Positions 22,771 to 29,754 of a DNA stretch of 47,583 bases are shown here, piece after piece; the first letter of the stretch is position 1; each line of letters begins with the position of its first letter. This DNA comes from a virus. The notes under the pieces were generated by a model. The model was not told the DNA's origin. It did not search any database and saw nothing but the letters and a program-made list of their open reading frames with translations. The stretch spans positions 1 to 47,583 of the IMG/VR virus record IMGVR_UViG_3300032298_000817. One strand, given 5' to 3'. The translations under genes were made by a program, and so were the position numbers.

Positions 22771-25044
22771 TTATGCAATTAATTTTACAAATTCACCTAA
22801 TACTTTTTTATTAAGTTTTTTGGAATTTAAACTCTTTTTAAATGCATTTCGGATTTGGAATTTAGTTGCAGTTTCGGAAACCTCAAATTCAACATCATTT
22901 ATAAGATCTTCAGAAGACATTCCGAAATAAACATGATATCCAGAAGTTTTAATGGAAAAACTTTTATTTTTCTTCCATTCCTCCATAAGTCCATCCATTT
23001 CTCCTATTGGAGTGTATAAACCAGCAAACCTCCTCCCAGAATAATTGGCCATAATTCTCATGCCAATAAAATTTACTGTTGGAAACTTATCTCTAAGATT
23101 CTTAAGAAGAATATCGGTAAATTTATGACCATCATAATAATCGGAACGAGAAAGATTATAAGTATTTCCAGTCTTACGATCTCGCAAGAAAGAATTTTCT
23201 AATGGAATTGAATTGATTCCAATGTAACCTTGTCTATTCTGGCTATTAATTTCTACATGATATTTCAATGAACAACCTTCACCGTCAGTCAATACGATAC
23301 ATTGAACTTTTTGGAGTTTATATTCTTTCTGGAACTTTGGAATAATTTGATGAAGTGCGATTAAACTTTCATTCAATGGAGTTCCAGAAAGAGTCATCTT
23401 CGGAGGAACACCAATCTGTTGATAATAATAGTGATTTTCACTAGTACTGGATATTTTGAAGATAGTTTTTAACTGCTCCTCCAAAGTACTATTTTTAACT
23501 TTACTTGTAAAAATATTCAATAATGTAAAATCAGATTGAACTTCAAGTAATCCAGGTTTTTTCGTATAATGAGATTCGGGAACATTATAATCAGAAGTTG
23601 CCCAATTACTCGTAAATGCATAAACCTCAAAAGGAATATTTACCTTCTTACAAAACCAAATCAAATTATAAAGTTGTTTGATAGTATCCAAAAGTACAGA
23701 TCCCATAGATCCAGACCAATCAAGAATAAAAATCAAACCATGATTTTTCCCTTCCGCAAAAGTTGTAATTTTCTTGAATAGATCATCATTATATTTGTAA
23801 GTATGGAGACGAGTACAATCCAATACTCCAGATTTGGAAGTAGATGCCCGAGCATAACTATCAGCAGCTTTTCGGCATTCAAATTCCTTCACAAGATAAT
23901 TGACTTCTTTCTGTGCAGATCTTTTAAATTCCATATATTTATTATCAATTATTTTATGAACTGATCTATTATTTGTTTTCTTATAATACTCATTACATAA
24001 GTCATGTATTTTGGAGTTGGGAATAATTACAGTATCCAAATTAAGTTCAGGAATTTCTACATATACACTTTCATTTAAATTGTAATTATCCACAAGATTT
24101 TTAATAGAATCTTGAAGTGAATTTGCCGTTTTTACTTCTGGTTCTTTATTTGTAAATGATCCGGTTTTAGATCCTTTTTCTTTGGTTTTATTAGAATTCT
24201 TTCCTTCGGAACCTTCATCAGAATTCTTTCCTTCAGAATCTTTATGGGAATCATTGTCAGAATCTTTATCGGAATCTTTATCGGAATTTTCTTCCGAATC
24301 TTTTTCTTCAGAACCTTCATCAGAATCCTTACCTTTAGAATCTTCCTCCGAATCTTTTCCTTCAGAACCTCCATTAGAGTCTCCTTCGGAATCTCCCACA
24401 GAATTATTTCCATCAGAATCTTTTCCGGACTCAGTATTTCCCCTAGATTTTACAGATTCGGTATAACCTTCACAAGAATCAGATTCAGTCATATTTGCTT
24501 CTTCTTTACAATACTCATAAAGAATTTTAGATGCATTAAGAACATCTACAAAGGTTTCACATGAAGCAATCGAATCGACGATTTCCTGTTCCTTTTCGTT
24601 AAATTTGAAAAATAGAAAACTTCCCAATTTAAAGTGAAGATTTACTTTATCAGCAAGATTAAATTTAGTGATGTCATCCTCACCAATTCCAAAAAAATCT
24701 TGATCATTAAGTTCATTATATCCATTGTAGAAGGTTTTAGCGAGACCTGCATATTTACGCTTCATCAATTTCTCAACACGAGCATCTTCGACAATGTTGA
24801 CAAATTGCTGAGGAACTTTATACTCAATCTGCCAATCCTCATCAGGAGTGAATAGCGCATGTCCAACTTCATGACCAACCAAAAGGTCATAAACCAAGTT
24901 GGATGCCCTTTCCCACATAGGGAGAGTCAGTACGCGATTATGAACATCAAAACAAGCAGTTTCGACATTTTTGTGCTCAACAACAAGGTCTTCGGTCGCA
25001 AGAAGACGAGCGAGGTGGGATTTGATTTCGTGGTTAATGGCCAT
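22771..25044 (-). CDS. Zincin-VWA protein (CobT-like partner of the AAA+ ATPase)
   Basis: A 757-aa protein in four parts. Residues 40-100 carry a metalloprotease-type motif HEVGH (58-62, in LLVGHEVGHALF), with VNIVEDARVEK (82-92) offering a third ligand. Residues about 190-300 are a Ser/Asp/Glu/Gly/Lys low-complexity stretch made of DSEGKDS-like units. Residues 305-430 are helical (MEFKRSAQKEVNYLVKEFEC). Residues about 435-690 form a von Willebrand A domain with an intact MIDAS: DWSGSM (442-447), SGTPLNES and VLTDGEG. The acidic middle plus C-terminal VWA matches CobT. It is the partner type of the adjacent MoxR/CobS ATPase and is separated from it by terminator and promoter. Protease activity is inferred. 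Confidence 0.85.
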   Translation of the reverse strand: MAINHEIKSHLARLLATEDLVVEHKNVETACFDVHNRVLTLPMWERASNLVYDLLVGHEVGHALFTPDEDWQIEYKVPQQFVNIVEDARVEKLMKRKYAGLAKTFYNGYNELNDQDFFGIGEDDITKFNLADKVNLHFKLGSFLFFKFNEKEQEIVDSIASCETFVDVLNASKILYEYCKEEANMTESDSCEGYTESVKSRGNTESGKDSDGNNSVGDSEGDSNGGSEGKDSEEDSKGKDSDEGSEEKDSEENSDKDSDKDSDNDSHKDSEGKNSDEGSEGKNSNKTKEKGSKTGSFTNKEPEVKTANSLQDSIKNLVDNYNLNESVYVEIPELNLDTVIIPNSKIHDLCNEYYKKTNNRSVHKIIDNKYMEFKRSAQKEVNYLVKEFECRKAADSYARASTSKSGVLDCTRLHTYKYNDDLFKKITTFAEGKNHGLIFILDWSGSMGSVLLDTIKQLYNLIWFCKKVNIPFEVYAFTSNWATSDYNVPESHYTKKPGLLEVQSDFTLLNIFTSKVKNSTLEEQLKTIFKISSTSENHYYYQQIGVPPKMTLSGTPLNESLIALHQIIPKFQKEYKLQKVQCIVLTDGEGCSLKYHVEINSQNRQGYIGINSIPLENSFLRDRKTGNTYNLSRSDYYDGHKFTDILLKNLRDKFPTVNFIGMRIMANYSGRRFAGLYTPIGEMDGLMEEWKKNKSFSIKTSGYHVYFGMSSEDLINDVEFEVSETATKFQIRNAFKKSLNSKKLNKKVLGEFVKLIA
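24182..24430 (-). repeat. Degenerate Ser-Asp-rich coding repeat in the VWA protein gene
   Basis: Tandem imperfect units of about 12-18 nt built on GATTCTGAAGGA / AAAGATTCCGAT encode DSEGKDSEEDSKGKDSDEGS and similar. Unit length is always a multiple of 3, so copy changes preserve the frame. Three reading frames stay open across it as a by-product of the repeat. Confidence 0.75.
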
Positions 25045-25067
25045 TCGAATTTTTTTCGGGTGACCTT

Positions 25068-25122
25068 ACTATACAAAAAAAAGAGGTCTTGCGACCTCCT
25101 AGTGTGCCAGTTTGGAAAGTGG
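25068..25122 (-). terminator. GNRA-loop terminator with conserved element (copy 2) and possible -10
   Basis: GAGGTC-GCAA-GACCTC followed by eight T (25075-25098), with the conserved 21-nt element at 25102-25122, 2 nt after the stop of the 25125-25763 gene. The T-run is followed by TATAGT (25068-25073), a possible weak -10 for the VWA gene starting at 25044; no -35 is evident. Confidence 0.85.
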
Positions 25123-25124
25123 TC

Positions 25125-25763
25125 TCAAGTAGGTCCTTGACCCCTTTTTGTGATTGAAGGATATCCATCTGTATGATCTTTGTTTGCTTCATAACGTCCT
25201 TTACCACCACTTTCACCAGTATCTCCTCTTGTATTTCTACCACTTTTATGAAGTTCTTGTCTTTGCTTACTTTTTATACTATGAAACTTTTGGATTGCTC
25301 CTTGAGGGCCATGATCACCCAAAGAACTAGAACTTACTTTGGATCTAGTATTGCCCCCAAGATTTCTTCTTCTACTAACTTCCATATCAGACATTCCTTC
25401 CTCACCTCTATTCCTTTCATCAAGAACTTCTTCAACAATACTCTCTCTCCAATCCTCACTCATATTGACCATAATGACTTCTGCTTGTTCTTGAGTATCA
25501 GCATAACCTTCATCTAAAAGATGTGAGAGAATGATGTCGTAGAGGTCTACTGCTTCACCAAGTCCAAGTGCCTTTCTTGCCTTTGCTTTTTCTTTTGGTG
25601 ATGGTGCTTTTGAAGGAACAAGGTCTTTGATTGAATGAGTTGCCTTACCAACTTTAGCAGGTGCTAAAGGCATCTTTTCCATACGGGAAGCCATTCTATT
25701 CTCATCAAGTTCATAAACCTGACTATAAGCTTCTTGAAGGGCACGAAGTTCTTGTGAGTTCAT
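25125..25763 (-). CDS. Putative internal head protein with prohead-protease sites
   Basis: A 212-aa protein starting MNSQELRALQEAYSQVYELD. Sites of the T4 gp21 type, (L/I)xE|A, occur at LQE11|A12 and LGE70|A71, with a related IVE111|E112. Residues 72-111 contain the repeat VDLYDIILSHLLDEGYADTQ, then EQAEVIMVNMSEDWRESIVE, present twice more in the neighbouring 25843-27513 protein. The rest is basic and Gly/Ser-rich, probably disordered. A late promoter CATAAATA lies 21 nt upstream of ATG 25761-25763. Inference: a scaffold or internal-head protein processed during maturation. No T4 homologue is recognised. Confidence 0.7.
   Translation of the reverse strand: MNSQELRALQEAYSQVYELDENRMASRMEKMPLAPAKVGKATHSIKDLVPSKAPSPKEKAKARKALGLGEAVDLYDIILSHLLDEGYADTQEQAEVIMVNMSEDWRESIVEEVLDERNRGEEGMSDMEVSRRRNLGGNTRSKVSSSSLGDHGPQGAIQKFHSIKSKQRQELHKSGRNTRGDTGESGGKGRYEANKDHTDGYPSITKRGQGPT
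25434..25550 (-). repeat. Coding repeat copy A (about 115 bp)
   Basis: Near-identical in DNA to copies B (26096-26208) and C (26464-26580) in the next gene. Long exact stretches such as CATAATGACTTCTGC and CAGCATAACCTTC (plus strand) are shared. It encodes the VDLYDIILSHLLDEGY...NMSEDWRESIVE module. Confidence 0.85.
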
Positions 25764-25783
25764 CTTTACAAATACTTTTTAGT

Positions 25784-25791
25784 TATTTATG
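25784..25791 (-). promoter_or_regulatory. Late promoter CATAAATA for the 25125-25763 gene
   Basis: Minus strand CATAAATA followed by ACTAAAAA, 21 nt before the ATG. The downstream ACTAAAAA is shared with the late promoter at 27532-27539. It abuts the T-run of the terminator at 25791-25838. Confidence 0.75.
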
Positions 25792-25838
25792 AAAAAAGGA
25801 AGTCTTGCGACCTCCTAGTGTGCAAGTTTGGAAAGTGG
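25791..25838 (-). terminator. GNRA-loop terminator with conserved element (copy 3)
   Basis: GGAGGTC-GCAA-GACTTCC (one G-U pair) followed by six T, with the conserved 21-nt element at 25818-25838 just after the stop of the 25843-27513 gene. One base of the element differs (CTTGCAC for CTGGCAC). Confidence 0.85.
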
Positions 25839-25842
25839 TTCT

Positions 25843-27513
25843 TCAGATACCGTATTTTTTCTTAAATTCTGCTCTCGATTCATCCTCACGCCTGCTACGT
25901 TCTCCAAATAAATCATCTCTACGTGTTTTTAGACGACCTCTCATTCTTTTTGTTTTATCCCCCCTTTCATCAGAAGGAAGGCGATTTAATCCACGACTTC
26001 TGCCTTGATGTTGATTATCGAGAACATTCTGCGCTTTATACGTGGTTTTTACACCCTTTTCAATTTGTTTATCAGATTGATCTTTTGCTGCTTCACAAAT
26101 ACTCTCTCTCCACTCTTCACTCATATTCACCATAATGACTTCTGCCTGGTCTACAGACTCAGCATAACCTTCATCAAGAAGGTGAGAAAGGATTACATCA
26201 TAAGTATCAAAAGATTCATTAAACGCTCTACCAAAGTGCATTCTAACTCCCTTTGCGCCTGGTATTTGCTTTACTCCTCTTGTATCTACATGATCTTTCC
26301 TTCTTTGTTTCCCCACTCTTTTTGTTGCTTGATTTGGAGTTTCTAATTCACCTGAAGGTCTCCTTTCTGGATTTCTTGCATGGTTTGGAGTATCTCTTTC
26401 ATTTCTAATATAAACTTTATCCCAATTTGGAACATCATAGTGCTTTTCCATTTTATTTGCCTCAACAATACTCTCTCTCCAATCCTCACTCATATTCACC
26501 ATAATGACTTCTGCCTGCTCTACAGACTCAGCATAACCTTCCTCAATAAGGTGTGAGAGAATGATGTCATAGAGGTCTACTTGTTCTTTTTTCACACCTC
26601 TATCGGAAAAATGCTTAGATAATCTTTTTCCTTCAACTTCACTATGAGTTGCAAGTTTTCCGGCAGTAGAATCAAAACGTTTGTTTCTATCAGTTCTCAC
26701 ATTTGGAGAATTCTTTGATAGGTAAGAATTACGACTGGAATCTTTTTCACCTTTACCATATTTCACATCATCTATTTTTGCTTCAGCAATATAAATCTCA
26801 GTCATTTCATCCCAAGTATATTCACTAAGATCATAACCTTCCTCTACGAGTTGATTTACCCATGCTTCAACTTCTTCACTCAAACCTTTCTTTACAACAT
26901 GACCAGCAAGTTTAGCAGTTCCAGTTACTCCGGAAGCAACTCCTTTAGCAACAGTAGAAGCAGCCTGTCCAACTTTACTGAGTGTTTTTCCAGTTTCGGA
27001 AGCAGCCTTACTTAAACTCTTATTAGCGGCATTATGTCTTTCAATACCTTTAGTAACAGCATTAGCGACACGATCTAAGAATCCTGGTTTTTTAGGTTGT
27101 TTGTTAGCAGCAGCTGCGACAGCAGATTGTCTCTGAAGAGATGCCTTCATTCCGGATGGTTTGGATTCGGATGCCTTTTCTTCTGCTTCTTTTCTCGCTG
27201 CTTTCTGAGCACCAAGTCTTTTTAATGATGCTGCTTTTGGTTTTCCTTTAATTTCCTTTCCAGAGGCAAGTTTAGGTTCAATTTTTACACCACCTGCTCT
27301 TGCTTCAGTCAAAACATAATCTTCAGCAATATCATAAACAAAATTAGCAAACTCTTCTACTCCAAGTTCTTCGATGAGAATATCAACTCCATCCTCATTC
27401 AAACCCATTTCATAGAAATATTGGGCAGCAATTTCGACTTCTTCAGTTAATTCTTGGGGAACATACATTGAAGAGTATGCTTCCATTAAACCTAAAATTT
27501 CTTGATCTTTCAT
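25843..27513 (-). CDS. Putative internal head polyprotein with repeated modules
   Basis: A 556-aa protein whose modules end in prohead-protease-type motifs: LME11|A12, LTE70|A71, IAE244|A245, IVE351|A352 and ICE474|A475, all fitting (L/I)xE|A. Two modules (314-351 and 436-474) are nearly identical (YDIILSHLIEEGYAES, NMSEDWRESIVEA); two more are diverged (26-70, 205-244). Between them are long basic, Ala/Lys/Ser-rich linkers (KAASLKRLGAQKAARKEAEE; GKTLSKVGQAASTVAKGVAS). The start MKDQEILGLMEAYSSMY resembles the start of the 25125-25763 protein. ATG 27511-27513 is used rather than the TTG at 27522. A late promoter lies 19 nt upstream. A processed capsid-internal protein is the best inference. 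Confidence 0.7.
   Translation of the reverse strand: MKDQEILGLMEAYSSMYVPQELTEEVEIAAQYFYEMGLNEDGVDILIEELGVEEFANFVYDIAEDYVLTEARAGGVKIEPKLASGKEIKGKPKAASLKRLGAQKAARKEAEEKASESKPSGMKASLQRQSAVAAAANKQPKKPGFLDRVANAVTKGIERHNAANKSLSKAASETGKTLSKVGQAASTVAKGVASGVTGTAKLAGHVVKKGLSEEVEAWVNQLVEEGYDLSEYTWDEMTEIYIAEAKIDDVKYGKGEKDSSRNSYLSKNSPNVRTDRNKRFDSTAGKLATHSEVEGKRLSKHFSDRGVKKEQVDLYDIILSHLIEEGYAESVEQAEVIMVNMSEDWRESIVEANKMEKHYDVPNWDKVYIRNERDTPNHARNPERRPSGELETPNQATKRVGKQRRKDHVDTRGVKQIPGAKGVRMHFGRAFNESFDTYDVILSHLLDEGYAESVDQAEVIMVNMSEEWRESICEAAKDQSDKQIEKGVKTTYKAQNVLDNQHQGRSRGLNRLPSDERGDKTKRMRGRLKTRRDDLFGERSRREDESRAEFKKKYGI
26096..26208 (-). repeat. Coding repeat copy B
   Basis: Second copy of the roughly 115-bp repeat, encoding residues about 436-474 of the 556-aa protein (FDTYDVILSHLLDEGYAES...WRESICEA). 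Slightly more diverged from A and C. Confidence 0.85.
26464..26580 (-). repeat. Coding repeat copy C
   Basis: Third copy, closest to copy A in the neighbouring gene over its left and right ends (ACAATACTCTCTCTCCAATC and AATGATGTC.TAGAGGTCTAC on the plus strand). It encodes residues about 314-351 of the 556-aa protein. Confidence 0.85.
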
Positions 27514-27531
27514 GTTCAACAAGTTTTTAGT

Positions 27532-27539
27532 TATTTATA
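27532..27539 (-). promoter_or_regulatory. Late promoter TATAAATA for the 25843-27513 gene
   Basis: Exact TATAAATA followed by ACTAAAAA, 19 nt before ATG 27513. It begins within the T-run of the terminator at 27538-27569. Confidence 0.78.
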
Positions 27540-27687
27540 AAAAAAGCGCCTCATCGGAAGAGAGACGCTTTTTGAGATTCTTCATTCGTTTTTTAGCTTG
27601 ACGAATTGCCTGAGGTTTTTTCTTCCCCTTGTCTGGACGACGATGGGGTTCTCTCCCAGACTCCCAAATCTTGTGATGGTTTGCCAT
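27535..27687 (-). CDS. Candidate 50-aa basic protein overlapping the 54-aa frame
   Basis: ATG 27685-27687 opens a frame of 50 codons encoding a strongly basic peptide (MANHHKIWESGREPHRRPDK, then GKKKPQAIRQAKKRMKNLKK). It overlaps the 27593-27757 frame by 95 nt in another frame and runs through the terminator hairpin at 27538-27569. The composition looks like a small nucleic-acid-binding protein, but no clear Shine-Dalgarno sequence precedes the ATG. Possibly both frames are used; one may be fortuitous. Confidence 0.4.
   Translation of the reverse strand: MANHHKIWESGREPHRRPDKGKKKPQAIRQAKKRMKNLKKRLSSDEALFL
27538..27569 (-). terminator. Intrinsic terminator after the gp55-47-46 operon
   Basis: AGCGTCTC and GAGGCGCT pair over 8 bp (one G-U) around a 9-nt loop, followed by seven T on the minus strand. 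Five T also follow on the plus strand, so it could act in both directions. Confidence 0.85.
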
Positions 27688-27757
27688 TGACCCAGTTTTG
27701 AAACTTCTCCAACATACTATCTATAAATTCGTCGATTTTGTCATAGTCTTGTGCCAC
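27593..27757 (-). CDS. Candidate 54-aa gene downstream of gp46 (GTG start)
   Basis: An open frame of 54 codons starting at GTG 27755-27757, 5 nt after the gp46 stop, with GGAGG 12 nt upstream. The first half is acidic and amphipathic (AQDYDKIDEFIDSMLEKFQ, then NWVNGKPSQDLGVWER), the second polar. Protein-like composition and tight spacing support it; the non-ATG start and a competing frame (27535-27687) reduce confidence. Function unknown. Confidence 0.45.
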   Translation of the reverse strand: MAQDYDKIDEFIDSMLEKFQNWVNGKPSQDLGVWERTPSSSRQGEEKTSGNSSS

Positions 27758-27762
27758 TTTGT

Positions 27763-29487
27763 CTACTGTCCTCCGATTTCGGTTTTATAAGAAAATCCAT
27801 TCTTTTTCTCAAATTTGATCACATTTTCAAATTTATCCTGCAATCCATCTTTATGTGAAATTACAAATACGTTTGCATCTTTAATTACATAACGAATAAT
27901 TTTCAGGAATTCATCAGATCCAAAACCATCCAATGAACTGTCAAATATTTCATCAAAAATAATCAAATTAGTATTTACTGAATTTTTAACTCTCGCAACT
28001 TCTCTCCAGGCAAATATAAGAGCAAGATCAATTCTTGCTTTTTCACCTTCAGAAAATGAAGCATATGTAAAATCTTCGTGAATTGGTGATTTTACAGTTT
28101 CGTTAAATTCTTCATCTAATTGGAAATTAATATAAAAATCCATCATCTGAAGATAACGATTTACCTGTTGATTAATAAGTGGAAGATACTTCTTAATAAT
28201 TTTAGTTTTCACACCATCATCTTTTAGAAGTGAATATGCAAAATCATAGTAAATTATTTCATCCTTCTTAGTACACAAATCCCCAAATATTTTTTGAAGA
28301 CTTTCTCTAAACTCTTCTAACTTCTCATGTTCAGTATTTCGGTTTTCAAGTTGATTGGTAATAGTTTGAATTTCAGTTTCAAGATCTCTGATCTGTCTCT
28401 GATTGTGAGAAGTTCGGATATTATTCTGAGAAATTTCATGTGTTAATTTTGTAATCTCCTTTGTTAAATTAATAAATTGACGCTCTCTTTCTTCCTCTTT
28501 ATTAATTTGTTCTTCAAGTTCAGTATAACCTTTTTGAAGTTCCTTTGCTTTGGATAGAAAGTCATCAATCTTATTTAACCTGAAATTTTCTTCAATTTCC
28601 TGAGTACAAGTAGGGCATACCGTATTCTCAGTGAAGAATTTGTGGTCATGTGTAATGCTTGATACTTTCTGAGATATTTTTCCTTTCAAATTTCCAAACT
28701 TTTTAAGTTTTTCAGTGGCACCAGTAACTTTTTCTTGATCTTCGGTGCGAGTAACAATTTTTTCTTCTATTTTAGAATTTTGAGTAATATAAGATTCATT
28801 TTCAGTTAATAAATTATTAATTTTTAACTTACGATTTTCAATATTTTCTTTACTTCTGTTTTCCAATTCATCAATGAAATTCTCTTGCATTTCAACTTTA
28901 TCTTTAATAGAATCTTTTTTGATATGCAAAGATTTTATTTCATCCTTTCTAGATTTTATTTCATCCTTAATGATAGAATTCATTGTAGAGAAAATCCGAA
29001 TATCCAAAAGATCTTCAATTACTTCTCTTCGATGTGCCTTTGCTAATTGCATAAATGGCACAAAATTACTAGAACCTAAAATTACAATCTGAGTAAAAGA
29101 TTTATAGTTTACTTTCAGAATAGTTTCTTCCAGAATTTTTTGATTTATACGATCATCAGATTCCTTATGAAGTAGACTACCATTAACTTCAATATCAAAA
29201 ATATTTGGTTTGATTCCTCGGCGTATCAAATACTCTTTGTTATTTACTGTAAACTCAATTTCAACCAGACAATCCTTCTCATTTACACTATTAGGTAGTT
29301 GTGGTTTATTTACATTTCGGAAAGGACGATTGAAAAGAACGAATGTAAGTGCATCTAACATAGTAGATTTACCTGCACCATTAGTTCCAATAATTAAATT
29401 TGTACTACTTTTTTGGAAATCAATTTCTGTAAATTGATTACCGGTACTTAAAAAATTTCGATATCTAATTTTTTTAAATATAATCAT
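27763..29487 (-). CDS. 46: Recombination endonuclease subunit gp46 (SbcC/Rad50-like ATPase)
   Basis: ATPase subunit of the gp46-gp47 complex that resects DNA ends for recombination-dependent replication and host DNA degradation. The 574-aa protein has Walker A GTNGAGKST near residue 35, two long coiled-coil arms (about 170-290 and 305-400), a zinc hook CPTC near residue 290, the signature ASFSEGEKARIDLALIFAWR and Walker B LIIFDEIFDS with a SHKDG switch. Its start overlaps the stop of the 85-aa gene in ATGA. The C-terminus is near-complete relative to T4 (560 aa). Confidence 0.96.
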   Translation of the reverse strand: MIIFKKIRYRNFLSTGNQFTEIDFQKSSTNLIIGTNGAGKSTMLDALTFVLFNRPFRNVNKPQLPNSVNEKDCLVEIEFTVNNKEYLIRRGIKPNIFDIEVNGSLLHKESDDRINQKILEETILKVNYKSFTQIVILGSSNFVPFMQLAKAHRREVIEDLLDIRIFSTMNSIIKDEIKSRKDEIKSLHIKKDSIKDKVEMQENFIDELENRSKENIENRKLKINNLLTENESYITQNSKIEEKIVTRTEDQEKVTGATEKLKKFGNLKGKISQKVSSITHDHKFFTENTVCPTCTQEIEENFRLNKIDDFLSKAKELQKGYTELEEQINKEEERERQFINLTKEITKLTHEISQNNIRTSHNQRQIRDLETEIQTITNQLENRNTEHEKLEEFRESLQKIFGDLCTKKDEIIYYDFAYSLLKDDGVKTKIIKKYLPLINQQVNRYLQMMDFYINFQLDEEFNETVKSPIHEDFTYASFSEGEKARIDLALIFAWREVARVKNSVNTNLIIFDEIFDSSLDGFGSDEFLKIIRYVIKDANVFVISHKDGLQDKFENVIKFEKKNGFSYKTEIGGQ

Positions 29488-29741
29488 GATTTTAGTGGAA
29501 CTATAATATCATTGGGGGTAATTACGGCATATTTGTAGTTGTATAACTTACAGGTTTTGATTGCAAGAGCATCATCAACTTCAACAATATCCATTTCTTG
29601 TTCTTCTTGATTTTCAATCATTAAAGCATATCGAGTAGCATCATCTTCTTCTTCAAATAAAAATAAAACTTTCTCACCATAAGAGTCAGGAACAGCATAT
29701 GCTCCATCATCTTTATGGTCTTTTAGAGTCAGTAAATACAT
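29484..29741 (-). CDS. DUF3110-type small protein between gp47 and gp46
   Basis: An 85-aa acidic protein: GEKVLFLFEEEDDATRYALM, then IENQEEQEMDIVEVDDALAI and YAVITPNDIIVPL. The V-L-x-F-E-x-x-D-D-A-x-R-Y-A pattern matches the DUF3110 family, known mainly from cyanobacteria and plants. Its presence supports a cyanobacterial host. AGGAGGT-like GGAGG lies 7 nt before ATG 29739-29741. It ends in ATGA overlap with gp46. Function unknown; it is made in register with the gp46-gp47 nuclease. The family match is from memory of the motif. Confidence 0.75.
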   Translation of the reverse strand: MYLLTLKDHKDDGAYAVPDSYGEKVLFLFEEEDDATRYALMIENQEEQEMDIVEVDDALAIKTCKLYNYKYAVITPNDIIVPLKS

Positions 29742-29754
29742 TTTTACCTCCGAT

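Noticed and set aside
24244-24564. Long plus-strand and alternate-frame ORFs (24132-24564) in the VWA gene
   Set aside because: All arise from the triplet-periodic Ser-Asp repeat, which lacks stops in several frames. Their composition is repetitive and no ribosome site is present.
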